Assembly (NCBI RefSeq): GCF_029309905.1
Contig: NZ_JARBJP010000002.1
Location: 496,001-560,000, forward strand
Reading direction: 5' to 3'
DNA length: 64,000 bases
DNA from: Brytella acorum
Lineage (GTDB): Bacteria; Pseudomonadota; Alphaproteobacteria; Acetobacterales; Acetobacteraceae
Shown here: piece by piece, positions 36,028 to 45,440 of the stretch
Layout of the letters: each line of letters opens with the position of its first letter
Numbering within the stretch: position 1 is the stretch's first letter
Notes under the pieces: generated by a model
What the model saw: the letters and a program-made list of their open reading frames with translations, nothing else
Databases searched by the model: none
Told to the model about the DNA's origin: nothing
Program-made: the position numbers and the translations under genes

Positions 36028-36777
36028 GTGCTGATCCGGACAGACGAACATCACGATCTTGAAACCGAAACCGGCCCGATGCGGGTCCATCTGGCGAGGC
36101 CCGTGCGGGATGGCCTGTTTCCCGCCGTCATTCTCTATTCGGAAATCTATCAGGTGACCGCGCCGATCGAGCGACTGGCGGCCATGATCGCGGGGCAGGG
36201 GTATCTGGTGGCGATCCCGGAGGTCTATCACGAATATGAGCCGGCCGGGCGCGTGCTCGCCTATGACAAGGAGGGCACGGATCGCGGCAATCATCTCAAA
36301 TATACGAAACCTCTTTCCGCTTTCGATGGCGATGCCGCCGCCACGATCGAATGGCTGAAAACCCATCCTGCCAGCAGCGGAGATATCGGGGCGTTCGGCG
36401 TCTGCCTGGGCGGACATCTCGCTTACCGCGCGGCGCTGCATCCGGCCGTGAAAGCGACCGCCTGTTTCTATGCGACCGATATCCATACCGGCACGCTCGG
36501 AGAAGGCCGACACGACGATTCTCTCCTTCGCGCCGGTGAGATCAGAGGGGAACTCATGATGGTGTGGGGACGTCACGATCCGCATGTTCCCTATGAGGGA
36601 AGGCGCGCCATTCGTGATGCTCTCGAAGCGGCCGGAACGGCGCTGGAATGGCACGAGGTCGATGGACAGCATGCGTTTCTGCGGGATGGCGCGCCGCGAT
36701 TCGATGCGGCCCTGTTTCTTCAGGCGATGTCGTGGACCAACGCGCTTTTCCAGCGCAGTTTTATCGCGCGCCCATGA
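36028..36777 (+). CDS. Dienelactone hydrolase family protein
   Basis: 249 aa alpha/beta hydrolase. The nucleophile is a Cys in FGVCLGGHLAY (about residue 127), the Asp is in GRHDPHVP (about 180) and the His in DGQHAFLRD (about 213), as in carboxymethylenebutenolidase. The conserved PAVILYSEIYQV and YLVAIPEVYHEY stretches place it in the DLH family. No aromatic-degradation genes are near, so the substrate is unknown. No signal peptide from the preferred start; cytoplasmic. Its stop overlaps the MFS gene by 4 bp. Confidence 0.88.
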   Translation: MLIRTDEHHDLETETGPMRVHLARPVRDGLFPAVILYSEIYQVTAPIERLAAMIAGQGYLVAIPEVYHEYEPAGRVLAYDKEGTDRGNHLKYTKPLSAFDGDAAATIEWLKTHPASSGDIGAFGVCLGGHLAYRAALHPAVKATACFYATDIHTGTLGEGRHDDSLLRAGEIRGELMMVWGRHDPHVPYEGRRAIRDALEAAGTALEWHEVDGQHAFLRDGAPRFDAALFLQAMSWTNALFQRSFIARP

Positions 36778-38174
36778 GCGCGCGCCCGATAGAGGACGAC
36801 ACGCCCCCGCCGCCTTTGCCCCCCCATTCAGGTCTGCATGGCGCGAGGCGGGCGCAGGCCATGGCGGCCGTGGCCCTGTCCGTTCTGCTCTCGGTGCTCG
36901 ATTACGCGGTCGCGAATGTCGCGCTGCCGGGGATCGCAAGAGACCTTCACGCTACATCCTCCCAATCGATCTGGGTCATCAACGCCTATCAGCTGGCCTC
37001 GCTGTCGATGCTTCTGCCTCTGGCCTCGCTGGGCACACGGATCGGTTTCGATCGCATGTGCCGTATCGGCATCGGTGTTTTCCTGTTTGCGTCCGTCTGC
37101 TGCGCGTTATCGCATTCGTTGCTGGAACTGGCTCTGGCGCGGGCGCTTCAGGGTGCGGGTGGCGCCTGTATCATGAGCGTCAATATCGCGCTGATCCGCT
37201 TCATCTACCCCAGAGAAGAGCTTGGACGCGGGATCGCACTCAATGGTCTGGTCATAGGAACGGGCGTGGCTCTGGGGCCGACCGTCGGTTCCATCGTCCT
37301 GTCATTCGCGAACTGGCCATGGATCTTCTGGGTCAATCTTCCGCTGGGATTGGCGGCGTTTGCGCTGGCGACGCTGGCGCTGCCCGCGACGCCGCGTTCT
37401 CCTGTCCCCGTGGATCGGGTGGGGGCGGCTCTGACCATCCTGGCCTTCAGCACGACGGTCATCGGCGCCGATGACCTGGTGCATGGCGGGGGCGTGCTCG
37501 GCGCGTCGGCCTTTGTTTTCGGCATATTGTGCTGGGTCGGTCTTCTACGTTACCAGCGCAATCTGCATCATCCCATCGTGCCCGTGGATCTCCTGGGGCG
37601 CGGCGAATTTCTCGTCGCGTTTCTGATCGGCATGCTTGGTTTCATCGCTTCCAATTTCTTCATCATTGCCATGCCCTTCACGCTCGAGTCCCTGTTTCAT
37701 CGCCCTGAAACGGTCACGGGTTATCTGATCACGCCCTGGGCCGCCGGTGTGGCGATATTCTCATATGCCGTGGGTAAATTCGCGGATCGCGTTCCCGCCG
37801 CCATCCTGTCGAGCGCCGGTCTGTTCATGACGACGATCGGCTTTGTCCTTCTCTGGCGGCTTCCTCTGGATGCGACGAACTTCGATATCGTGTGGCGTAC
37901 CGGGCTTGCGGGGGCGGGTTTCGGTGTGTTCCAGCCGCCGAACAACCGCGCGATGATGCTGAGCGCGCCGCGCGGACGCGAAGGCGGGGCGAGCGGTCTC
38001 GTTTCCGTCGCCCGTCTCGGCGGACAGACGCTGGGCGCTCTGCTGGTCGCGTCGGTCTTCGTTTATAGCGCCAACGCCTCACGTCTGTGTCTGTTTTTGG
38101 CCGCATGTGTCGCCATGACCGGTGTGGTTCTGAGCGCGACGCGCCTGCTGGAGGGACGTGTGGCCTCGCGATAA
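36774..38174 (+). CDS. MFS multidrug-type exporter (DHA2/EmrB-QacA family)
   Basis: 466 aa, about 12-14 transmembrane segments. The family signature LDYAVANVALPGIARDL lies in TM1 (about residue 41-58), TM4 carries LELALARALQGAGGA and motif C-like GTGVALGPTVGS is near residue 160. An Ala-Pro-rich cytoplasmic head precedes TM1. Such transporters export drugs or metabolites by proton antiport. The ATG overlaps the hydrolase stop (ATGA), so the two are probably co-expressed, possibly linked by one substrate; this is inference. Confidence 0.88.
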   Translation: MSARPIEDDTPPPPLPPHSGLHGARRAQAMAAVALSVLLSVLDYAVANVALPGIARDLHATSSQSIWVINAYQLASLSMLLPLASLGTRIGFDRMCRIGIGVFLFASVCCALSHSLLELALARALQGAGGACIMSVNIALIRFIYPREELGRGIALNGLVIGTGVALGPTVGSIVLSFANWPWIFWVNLPLGLAAFALATLALPATPRSPVPVDRVGAALTILAFSTTVIGADDLVHGGGVLGASAFVFGILCWVGLLRYQRNLHHPIVPVDLLGRGEFLVAFLIGMLGFIASNFFIIAMPFTLESLFHRPETVTGYLITPWAAGVAIFSYAVGKFADRVPAAILSSAGLFMTTIGFVLLWRLPLDATNFDIVWRTGLAGAGFGVFQPPNNRAMMLSAPRGREGGASGLVSVARLGGQTLGALLVASVFVYSANASRLCLFLAACVAMTGVVLSATRLLEGRVASR

Positions 38175-38231
38175 AATATGGTATACGCTCTCATTCGTTG
38201 CGTTAAAGAAATTAAAAGGCAAGGGGGCGGC

Positions 38232-39641
38232 ATGAAGATCAGAAGATTGTCACGATGGGCTTTCGTCGTGGCGTTTGGCGCTCATGCCGGTTTCGCTCTA
38301 GCTGCGGCGCCGATGGCCGAGCATCCCCAGGCGGAAACGCAAACTCTTGATCTTGCCAAGCGTGCGATCGCCCTGCGCTCGGTCGCGGGTCCGGGGGACG
38401 AAACGCCTAAAGTCGCGGCTCTTTTCGCTGATGCGCTCGTCAAAGGCGGATTCCGGGCGAAGGATGTACAGATCATCCGCGCCGGGAGCACGGCCTATCT
38501 GATTGCACGCTGGCCCGGCACCGATCCGACACTCAAGCCCGTCGTCCTTCTCGGCCATATGGATGTCGTTGAGGCGCAGTCCAAGGACTGGCAGCGCGAT
38601 CCGTTCACGCCCGTCGTGGAGAATGGCTATCTTTTCGGCCGGGGTTCGACCGACATGAAGCTCGACGACACGCTGGCTATCGCAACGCTTTCGGAGCTTC
38701 GGCGGCAGGGCTTCAAACCACGTCGCGGCATTGTCGTGGCTTTCTCAGGCGATGAGGAAACCACGATGAAGACCGGCGCGCTCATCGCGGATCGGCTGCG
38801 TGATGCCGAACTCGTTCTGAACGTGGATGGCGCCAATGGCGTGCTCGATGAGCGGACCGGAAAGCCTGCCTATTTCACATGGGAAGGCGCGGAGAAAACC
38901 TACGCAGATTTCGAGATGACCGTCACCAATCCCGGTGGTCATTCGTCCGAACCGCGCGCGGTCAACGCCATTGACGAGCTCGCCTCAGCGTTGCTGCGTC
39001 TTCAGGCGTATCGGTTCAAGCCGGAACTCAACGCCCTGACCCGCACCTACTTCGAACACGCGGCGCAATGGGAAAAGCCGGAAACCGGAGCAGCCATGCG
39101 GGCTTTTGCCGCCGATCCCGGCAATCAGAAAGCGATAGATGTTCTGTCCGCGGACCCGTCGATGATCGGCAAGATCGGCACAACCTGCGTCGTGACGATG
39201 ATCCGGGGCGGCCATGCCTTCAATGCTTTGCCGCAGCGGGCAACAGCCAACATCAACTGTCGGATTTTTCCGGGTCATCCGCGTCTGGCCATCATGCGGG
39301 AACTCTCGGACGCGGCGAAGGACCCGCAGATCCAGTTCCGGGATGCAACCGAAGGATCCGTGGCGACGGACGCGTCTCCGATCCGTCCGGATGTCATGAA
39401 CGCCCTGCGCATGGCGGTCGAGGGCGTGTATCCGGGATTGCCCGTGGTGGCCGCCATGTCCTCGGGAGCGAGCGACAGCATGTGGTTTCGGGCGTTGGGC
39501 GTGCCGAGCTACGGGATCAGTCCGATCTTCATCAAAAATTCGGACGAATTCGCCCACGGCCTGAACGAGCGTACGCCCGTTATGACGATCCGCCCATCGC
39601 TCGACATCCTTCTTTCGACCATATCGTCGCTGACGCGGTGA
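38232..39641 (+). CDS. Exported M20-family zinc peptidase
   Basis: 469 aa from ATG 38232 (AAGGGGG 4 bases upstream; an upstream ATG at 38178 lacks such a site). A signal peptide (WAFVVAFGAHAGFALAAAP) indicates export. The M20 metal ligands and catalytic acids are seen in LLGHMDVVE, RGSTDMKLDD, SGDEETTM and later MSSGASDSMWF with HGLNER. The lid domain runs about residues 215-340. It probably cleaves dipeptides or N-acyl amino acids in the periplasm. It is 57 bp after the MFS gene and may share its transcript. It is followed closely by convergent cobT. Confidence 0.88.
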   Translation: MKIRRLSRWAFVVAFGAHAGFALAAAPMAEHPQAETQTLDLAKRAIALRSVAGPGDETPKVAALFADALVKGGFRAKDVQIIRAGSTAYLIARWPGTDPTLKPVVLLGHMDVVEAQSKDWQRDPFTPVVENGYLFGRGSTDMKLDDTLAIATLSELRRQGFKPRRGIVVAFSGDEETTMKTGALIADRLRDAELVLNVDGANGVLDERTGKPAYFTWEGAEKTYADFEMTVTNPGGHSSEPRAVNAIDELASALLRLQAYRFKPELNALTRTYFEHAAQWEKPETGAAMRAFAADPGNQKAIDVLSADPSMIGKIGTTCVVTMIRGGHAFNALPQRATANINCRIFPGHPRLAIMRELSDAAKDPQIQFRDATEGSVATDASPIRPDVMNALRMAVEGVYPGLPVVAAMSSGASDSMWFRALGVPSYGISPIFIKNSDEFAHGLNERTPVMTIRPSLDILLSTISSLTR

Positions 39642-39647
39642 GCACGG

Positions 39648-41504
39648 TCAGGAAAAGAGTTCCGTAAGCTTCTGCATCATGGTGCCGCCCAGTTCTTCGG
39701 CGTTGTTGATGGTCACGCTGCTGCGGTAGTAGCGCGTGACGTCATGTCCGATGCCGATGGCGACGAGTTCCGTGTCGCGGGAAGCTTCGATCTTTCCGAT
39801 CACCTGACGGAGATGATCCTCCAGATAGGATGCCGGATTGGCCGAAAACGTGCTGTCATCGACGGGCGCGCCATCGGAAATCACCATGAGAATGCGTCGA
39901 TGTTCCGGGCGTCGGCGCAGACGCTTCCAGGCCCAGAGCAGCGCCTCGCCGTCGATATTCTCCTTGAGCAACCCTTCGCGCAGCATCAGGCCGAGATTGC
40001 GGCGCGAGCGTCTCCACGGGGCGTCCGCGGCCTTGTAGACGATGTGTCGCAGGTCATTGAGCCGTCCGGGGTTTTCCGGTCGTCCGGTCGCGACCCAGCG
40101 TTCACGACTCATGCCGCCTTTCCAGGCGCGTGTCGTAAAACCGAGAACCTCGACCTTCACCGAACAACGCTCCAGCGTCCGCGCGAGGATATCGCCGCAC
40201 ATCGCTGCAACCGTGATGGGTCGGCCTCGCATCGAGCCGGAATTGTCGATCAGCAGGGTGACGACGGTGTCACGAAACTCGGCCTCGCGTTCCAGCTTGT
40301 AGGAAAGCGGAAGCGTCGGATTGACGATAATGCGCGCCAGACGTGCGGCATCGAGAATGCCTTCTTCCTGGTCGAACTCCCATGCACGGCGCTGCTGTGC
40401 CATCAGGCGGCGCTGGAGACGATTGGCGAGACGCGACACCAGGCCATGCAGGCTGAGAAGCTGCTGATCGAGTTGTTGGCGAAGACGGGTCAGTTCCTCG
40501 GCGTCACACAGTTCCTCGGCTTCCGCTTCCTCGTCGAACGCGGTTGTGAAAGCCTTGTAGCCGGATGCATCGCCCTCTGCTCCGGCGTGTTCTCCATCGG
40601 GGGAGGATTCTCCGGCGGCCTCTTCGGCACCACCATTATCCTGTTCCTGCTCGCTTTCACTGTCGGCAACATCCGCGGAAGCGCTCTGTTCCATCTGGTA
40701 GCCGGAGTTCTCGTCGGGCTCGCTCTCCTGAGGCGCTTCGGGCGAATCCTCTTCGTTCTCTCCGGGAGGCGTCTCGTCCTCGGGGGCTTCCTGGCTGGAT
40801 TCGCCGTCGTCACTGCTCTCTTCATCCGGTTGCTCGGCCTCGATGAGATTGCAGGCGCCCAGAAATTTCTGCACGGCCCGCGAAAACGCCTTCTGGTCGT
40901 CCTGATGGGCGGCCATGTCCGCAAGCGCCTGTTGCGCCTGAGGTGTGAGCGCGCGCCTCCACTCTTCGAGAGCCGGTCCGGCCTGTCGGGGCGACGGACG
41001 ACCCGACATGGCCTCACGCGCCAGAAGCCCGAGCGCGACCGGTGCCGGCATGTCGTCCTGCTTGCGCATGCGTCCGCAGCCGAGTTCCTGGCAGTTCTGG
41101 ATCACATGCTGATCGAGATTGGCGCGCATGCCCGCCATGTGGCGCGAACCATAAATCTCGCAGCGGACCTGTTCCACGGCGTCATAGACTTCACGGGCCG
41201 TTTCGTCCGTCGGCGTCAAGCGCGCGTGAAGATCCGCGTCATGATAACGGATGCGCAGCGCGGCCGCGTCGGCCGCACCACGTACGCGATCTTTCTCGCT
41301 CTCATGCAGGATGCGCGAGACATAGGGGAGACGCACGGTCGGCGCGCCAGCCGCATTGTGCGAGGCGGCGGGACCTGACGGGTTCGCGAAGGTCGCTTCG
41401 GCGTCGACGCGGCCGCCAACCGCGCGAAGCGTCGCCAGCGTGATGCGTCGGAAGCGCTCGCCGCGTTCCAGATCTGGCGCGTCGTCGTCCTTGGGGCCTG
41501 CCAT
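39648..41504 (-). CDS. cobT: Cobaltochelatase subunit CobT
   Basis: 618 aa. It is the VWA-domain partner of CobS in the ATP-driven CobNST chelatase that inserts cobalt into hydrogenobyrinate a,c-diamide. The MIDAS motif DNSGSMRG (D-x-S-x-S) lies near residue 418. Between the N-terminal domain and the VWA part is a very acidic low-complexity linker (about residues 223-320, rich in E, D and S). The C-terminal [12 protein letters not shown] is typical. It follows cobS by 13 bp. CobN is not in the window. Confidence 0.95.
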   Translation of the reverse strand: MAGPKDDDAPDLERGERFRRITLATLRAVGGRVDAEATFANPSGPAASHNAAGAPTVRLPYVSRILHESEKDRVRGAADAAALRIRYHDADLHARLTPTDETAREVYDAVEQVRCEIYGSRHMAGMRANLDQHVIQNCQELGCGRMRKQDDMPAPVALGLLAREAMSGRPSPRQAGPALEEWRRALTPQAQQALADMAAHQDDQKAFSRAVQKFLGACNLIEAEQPDEESSDDGESSQEAPEDETPPGENEEDSPEAPQESEPDENSGYQMEQSASADVADSESEQEQDNGGAEEAAGESSPDGEHAGAEGDASGYKAFTTAFDEEAEAEELCDAEELTRLRQQLDQQLLSLHGLVSRLANRLQRRLMAQQRRAWEFDQEEGILDAARLARIIVNPTLPLSYKLEREAEFRDTVVTLLIDNSGSMRGRPITVAAMCGDILARTLERCSVKVEVLGFTTRAWKGGMSRERWVATGRPENPGRLNDLRHIVYKAADAPWRRSRRNLGLMLREGLLKENIDGEALLWAWKRLRRRPEHRRILMVISDGAPVDDSTFSANPASYLEDHLRQVIGKIEASRDTELVAIGIGHDVTRYYRSSVTINNAEELGGTMMQKLTELFS

Positions 41505-41517
41505 GGCGACTATGTCC

Positions 41518-42546
41518 TCAGGCTTTCAGCGGATTCTTGTCGAAGCAGCGCTGATAATATTCGGCGACGATCGGGCGTTCCGCTTCGTCGCATTTGTTGA
41601 GAAAGGTCAGACGGAAGGCGAGGGCGAGATCGCCGAAGATCTTCTCGTTCTCACCCCAGGCGATTACCGATCGAGGCGACATCAGGGTAGAGAGATCGCC
41701 GCTCATGAAGCCCGCGCGCGTCAAATTTGCGAGCGCCACCATGCTGTCGAGTTTCTTGCGTTCTTCCGGATTGGCGGCATCGACCGCGAGCTTGGCGGCA
41801 ACGATCCCGACTTCCTGTTCATGAGGCAGGTAGTTCAGGGACACGACGACGTTCCAGCGATCCATCTGTCCCTGATTGATCTGCTGGGTGCCGTGATACA
41901 GGCCGGTCGTATCGCCGAGGCCGACCGTATTCGCCGTCGCGAAGAGCCGGAAAGAAGGATTGGGGCGGATGACACGGTTCTGATCGAGCAGTGTCAGATG
42001 GCCTTCGGTTTCGAGAACGCGCTGGATGACGAACATCACGTCCGGACGACCGGCATCATACTCGTCGAAAACCAGAGCGCAGGGATGTTGCAGACACCAT
42101 GGAAGGAGACCTTCGCGGAATTCCGTGACCTGCTTGCCGTCACGCAGGACGATGGCGTCCTTTCCGATGAGATCGACGCGGGAAATATGACTGTCGAGAT
42201 TGATGCGCACGCTCGGCCAGTTCAGGCGAGCGGCGACCTGCTCGATATGGGATGATTTCCCTGTGCCGTGAAAACCCTGGATCAGCACGCGCCGGTTGAA
42301 AGCGAAACCGGCCAGGATGGCCAGGGTGGTGTCATGGTCGAAGCGATAGGCCGTGTCGATGGCAGGAACGTGTTCCGTGCGATCGGAGAAGGCGGGGACT
42401 TTCATATCGGAGTCGATTCCAAACACCTCGCGGGCCGAAACCATCCGGTCCGGTGCGCCGAGGATGCTCGTCGGCGGTGCGTCCTGCGTGGCACCTCCGA
42501 GGGCGGCAATCGGTGCAGAGGCGCCGTCGGTCTTGAAGCTGCTCAT
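41518..42546 (-). CDS. cobS: Cobaltochelatase subunit CobS
   Basis: 342 aa AAA+ ATPase. Walker A is [14 protein letters not shown] (about residue 90-100), Walker B is [12 protein letters not shown] (about 158), and the sensor region [14 protein letters not shown] follows. The start is ATG 42546 because the frame further upstream gives an Arg-rich stretch; AGGA lies about 12 bases before it. CobS forms a hexamer with CobT and drives the chelatase. The cobS-cobT pair next to a J-domain protein and bolA is a recurring alphaproteobacterial arrangement. Confidence 0.95.
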   Translation of the reverse strand: MSSFKTDGASAPIAALGGATQDAPPTSILGAPDRMVSAREVFGIDSDMKVPAFSDRTEHVPAIDTAYRFDHDTTLAILAGFAFNRRVLIQGFHGTGKSSHIEQVAARLNWPSVRINLDSHISRVDLIGKDAIVLRDGKQVTEFREGLLPWCLQHPCALVFDEYDAGRPDVMFVIQRVLETEGHLTLLDQNRVIRPNPSFRLFATANTVGLGDTTGLYHGTQQINQGQMDRWNVVVSLNYLPHEQEVGIVAAKLAVDAANPEERKKLDSMVALANLTRAGFMSGDLSTLMSPRSVIAWGENEKIFGDLALAFRLTFLNKCDEAERPIVAEYYQRCFDKNPLKA

Positions 42547-42693
42547 GATGTGTCCGGTTTCCTGTGACTGTTGGCCGCGTCTTCGACGCTCCCTTCGCAA
42601 ACATCGAAGATAGGCATGCATTGCCCATGCGGCTAGAGGCGCCGTGAAGCATACGGGGAGCGAAAGGCGTAATAACCCGCCGGATGTGCACTC

Positions 42694-43305
42694 TCAGCCG
42701 GCTTTGACGGCGTCGAGGTCGGCGCTTTGTTCGAGATGGACGCGCACAATCGTGTAGGCCGCCACGACCGCCTTGAAGCGCTCCTCGGCCGCGCTGTCAC
42801 CACCATTGGCATCAGGGTGATGTTGGCGTGCGAGGCTTTTGTAACGCGCTTTCAGCTCTTCCATCGCAACGGGCCAGTCCAGTCCGAGCGTTGAGAGCGG
42901 GGTGCGCAGAACGTCGGGTGTCGCGGACCGCGCCTGGGGCCGGCTTCGCCGCCGTTCGGCGCGCTTGCGGCGCTCGGCGCCGAGGAGATCGAGCGGATCA
43001 AGCACCTCTTCCTCGTTGAAAACCTGACCGCCGCGTGTTCCGAGCTTCCAGGACGGACGTTGCCATGAGACGTCCGCCCGTAGATGGTTTTCGATCTGAC
43101 CGGGCGTCATGCCCTTATAAAAGTCCCAGTTGGCGTTGTACTGGCGGACATGTTCGAGACAGAACCAGAAGTAGCTGCGCAGCGTATCGCGGCTGCGCGG
43201 AGCCCGATATCCGGCGTTCGCGGTGCAACCTGGCATGTCGCAATACGTCTGGGGAGCTTCGGGATCCGGATCAAATGCCCGGTGGCGGGTGGATTTGCGC
43301 TGCAT
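42694..43305 (-). CDS. J-domain (DnaJ-like) protein
   Basis: 203 aa. The J-domain is at the C-terminus (about residues 140-200), with the Hsp70-stimulating HPD in ARQHHPDANGG. The N-terminal half has cysteines (YCDMPGCTANAG and FCLEH) that may bind zinc. This C-terminal-J form beside bolA and cobS is common in Alphaproteobacteria, but its client is not known. I chose ATG 43305 (MQRKSTRHR) because the frame extends upstream only through the divergent bolA region. The two start codons are 51 bp apart. Confidence 0.88.
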   Translation of the reverse strand: MQRKSTRHRAFDPDPEAPQTYCDMPGCTANAGYRAPRSRDTLRSYFWFCLEHVRQYNANWDFYKGMTPGQIENHLRADVSWQRPSWKLGTRGGQVFNEEEVLDPLDLLGAERRKRAERRRSRPQARSATPDVLRTPLSTLGLDWPVAMEELKARYKSLARQHHPDANGGDSAAEERFKAVVAAYTIVRVHLEQSADLDAVKAG

Positions 43306-43356
43306 GATCGGTTTTATGTGCTTCACGCATGCCGCGTTGCAAGGAGTGATACCAAA

Positions 43357-43668
43357 ATGACGCAAACCCTCGGCGCGACGGAGGCGCTGGCCCCGCGCGC
43401 GCAGCGAATCGTCAACATCCTGCGTGAGAAGCTCTCGCCATCGGTTCTGGAACTGAAGGACGACAGCAAAAAACATGCCCATCATCATGCGCGCATCGAG
43501 GCGGGAGAAGATGGCGAGACGCATTTCGTGATCCGGCTGCGGAGCGCGAAATTCAACGGGATCACGCGCGTTGCACGTCACCGGCTGGTCAACGAGTTGC
43601 TGGCAGATGAGTTTCGGTCCGGGCTACACTCGGCTTCCTTCATCCTTCAGGACGAGAAGAGCGCATGA
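43357..43668 (+). CDS. bolA: BolA-family protein
   Basis: 103 aa. The BolA/IbaG fold begins about residue 15 with RIVNILREKLSPSVLELKDDS and contains the conserved HHARI and GITRVARHRLVNELLADEF helix-turn stretch. Bola proteins pair with monothiol glutaredoxins and [2Fe-2S] clusters in iron handling and envelope control. The ATG at 43357 has AAGGAGTG 10 bases upstream. Its stop overlaps the LolA-like gene by 4 bp. Confidence 0.92.
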   Translation: MTQTLGATEALAPRAQRIVNILREKLSPSVLELKDDSKKHAHHHARIEAGEDGETHFVIRLRSAKFNGITRVARHRLVNELLADEFRSGLHSASFILQDEKSA

Positions 43669-44282
43669 ATGCGCTCTTTGGCAGAGCACGTCTTTCTGCG
43701 GCGGTGACCGTCTTCCTGCTGCTTGCCGGATGCGCCACAAGCGGCACGAGCGGTCTTTCCGTCTCGGAACGCTCGGATGCCGCGCGCATCGCCGGATATC
43801 TGAACCGGACCACTTCCCTGCAAGGAGGCTTCACCCAGACCGGACCGCAGGCCGGAAGTGAAAGTTCCGGGCGGTTCGTCTATGCTCCGGGCGAGTTGCG
43901 CCTTGATTACGACGAGCCGCACGTGATGCACCTGATGGCAGGGGGCACGAAAATCGTGCTCAGGGATGAGGCGAACGGTTCCGTCACGCGCCTTTCGCTG
44001 GCGCGGAACCCTCTGGGCCTTTTGCTGCGAACGCCCGTGAGTTTCGATGCTCCGGTCAAGGTGACGTCCGTGCGACGCCTCCAAGGGGTTCTACAGCTTT
44101 CGGCGGCGGAGGCCGACAACCCTTCCCAGGGGTTGCTGACCCTCCAGTTCGCCGATGATGGACAGGCCCTCCGCCTGATCGGCCTCGACGGTGTCGATGC
44201 TCGCGCTCATCACATCGTGCTGCGCTTCTACGATCTTGCGGATGGCGCATCGGAGCCTGTCGGTCAGCCTTCCCGGCGTTGA
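43665..44282 (+). CDS. LolA-like protein with a lipobox
   Basis: 205 aa. Residues about 35-190 form a LolA-type half-barrel: YLNRTTSLQGGFTQTG near the N-terminus, SGRFVYAPGELRLDYDEP in the middle, then a GTKIVLRD strand. This is the lipoprotein carrier family. The signal peptide ends LLLAGCATSG, a lipobox with Cys near residue 24, so the protein should be lipid-anchored rather than free in the periplasm. It could act as an acceptor like LolB, which is absent from most Alphaproteobacteria, or be a paralog of LolA. It is coupled to bolA by ATGA. Confidence 0.78.
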   Translation: MNALFGRARLSAAVTVFLLLAGCATSGTSGLSVSERSDAARIAGYLNRTTSLQGGFTQTGPQAGSESSGRFVYAPGELRLDYDEPHVMHLMAGGTKIVLRDEANGSVTRLSLARNPLGLLLRTPVSFDAPVKVTSVRRLQGVLQLSAAEADNPSQGLLTLQFADDGQALRLIGLDGVDARAHHIVLRFYDLADGASEPVGQPSRR

Positions 44283-44294
44283 GTGCCGGGAAGG
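44268..44294. terminator. Hairpin at the 3' end of the LolA-like gene
   Basis: CCTTCCCGGC (44268-44277) pairs perfectly with GCCGGGAAGG (44285-44294), loop of 7 bases. The left arm and loop cover the last codons and stop of the LolA-like gene. It also lies just after the lipB stop on the minus strand, so it can serve both. Confidence 0.6.
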
Positions 44295-44301
44295 GGAACG
44301 C

Positions 44302-45021
44302 TCAAAAACTTCGATCCGGGACAATCGGCCGGAGCGGCATTTCAAACACGGACTCCCATGCGCGGGCGAGGGCCTCGTCAGCTTCCTCGATCGTGATTCC
44401 CGGGTGAAAACGTGACAGGCTCGTCACACCATATTCCGTAATGCCGCAGGGTACGATGCCATTGAAGTCATCGAGATCCGGGTCGACGTTCAGAGAAATT
44501 CCGTGCCAGCTGACCCATCGGCTGATGCGAATGCCGATGGCCGCGATCTTGGCTTCCTTTTTCGTGTGGGGATCCAAAACCCACACCCCGACCCGGTCCG
44601 GATAGGTGGCGCCAGCAATGCCGAACGCGGCGAGGGCGGTCATGATCCACTGCTCAAGCCCTGTTACGAACGCCCTGAGATCGCGCGGTGGAATATGTCC
44701 ATGCGCGCGTGTCAGATCGAGCATGAGATAAATGATTCTCTGTCCGGGGCCGTGATAGGTCCATTGACCGCCGCGCCCTGCTTCATAGGTCGGAAGGCCC
44801 AGCGGATTGATCAGATGTTCCGGTTTCGCGGATGTGCCTGCCGTAAAAAGACGCGGGTGTTCGAGGCTCCATATCAGCTCGGCGGCGCTGCCGTCGCGTA
44901 TGGATCGGACATATTTTTCCATAAAACCAATGGCTTCAGGATATGAGATCAGAGCTTTCGATCTCCGCCATAGAATATTCCCGGTTTTTTCGGGTGTGGT
45001 GATTGCGTGTGGTTCGTCCAT
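44302..45021 (-). CDS. lipB: Octanoyl-[acyl-carrier-protein]--protein N-octanoyltransferase
   Basis: 239 aa. LipB moves octanoyl from ACP to the lipoyl domains of 2-oxo-acid dehydrogenases, first step of lipoate synthesis. The substrate-binding GGQWTYHGPGQ (residues about 80-90) and nucleophile Cys in IVPCGITEYGVTS (about 190) are intact; the conserved Lys of the family lies in KIAAIGIRI. Size and motifs match. It is alone, divergent from tRNA-Leu (58 bp). Confidence 0.96.
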   Translation of the reverse strand: MDEPHAITTPEKTGNILWRRSKALISYPEAIGFMEKYVRSIRDGSAAELIWSLEHPRLFTAGTSAKPEHLINPLGLPTYEAGRGGQWTYHGPGQRIIYLMLDLTRAHGHIPPRDLRAFVTGLEQWIMTALAAFGIAGATYPDRVGVWVLDPHTKKEAKIAAIGIRISRWVSWHGISLNVDPDLDDFNGIVPCGITEYGVTSLSRFHPGITIEEADEALARAWESVFEMPLRPIVPDRSF

Positions 45022-45079
45022 CGGCTATAGCCCCTCTCGTCCGAGCGGTAATGCCCAAAAGCAGACCGCTTGTCACGGT

Positions 45080-45165
45080 GCGGCCGTGGCGGAATGGTAG
45101 ACGCGCAAGCTTGAGGTGCTTGTGGGGGAAACCCTGTGGAAGTTCGAGTCTTCTCGGCCGCACCA
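45080..45165 (+). tRNA. tRNA-Leu (anticodon GAG)
   Basis: 86 nt type-II tRNA. Acceptor GCGGCCG/CGGCCGC, long variable arm, encoded CCA (45163-45165). The anticodon loop TTGAGGT gives GAG, reading CUC/CUU. Strand and fold are complete. A terminator hairpin follows 30 bases later. Confidence 0.97.
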
Positions 45166-45194
45166 GTTTCTTCTGAAAAAATGAGAAGAATAAA

Positions 45195-45220
45195 GCCTCC
45201 CTCTCGTTGTGGGAGGCTTT
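45195..45220 (+). terminator. Terminator after tRNA-Leu
   Basis: GCCTCCC (45195-45201) pairs with GGGAGGC (45211-45217) over a 9-base loop and is followed by TTT. It sits 30 bases after the tRNA 3' end. The next 220 bases to galU hold no gene I can support. Confidence 0.65.
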
Positions 45221-45440
45221 CGGCGTTTGCGGCGCGGATGGCGGAACCCTCTCGCGGCATGGAACGTTGTTCGGCCATCCTGTTGCCAGATTCATGGGCT
45301 GTGTTAAGGGTCAATGGCCGGTTTCGATTGCAGATCGGGTCCGTTCTCTGAACGACCAGGATCTTTGGGCCATAGAGGTAAAACGTCCGCCGGATTTGTG
45401 AGGCTTTGCGCTGTCCGGCTTCCAAACGAGGTGAAGTCTT

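Noticed and set aside
40490-41017. Open frame in the acidic linker of cobT
   Set aside because: Another frame of the same strand through a low-complexity GAG/GAC-rich stretch; open only because of base composition.
45166-45440. Possible small RNA (4.5S or 6S type) in the gap before galU
   Set aside because: I looked for the SRP-RNA core and for a 6S-like long duplex and saw neither; only a terminator hairpin is supported.
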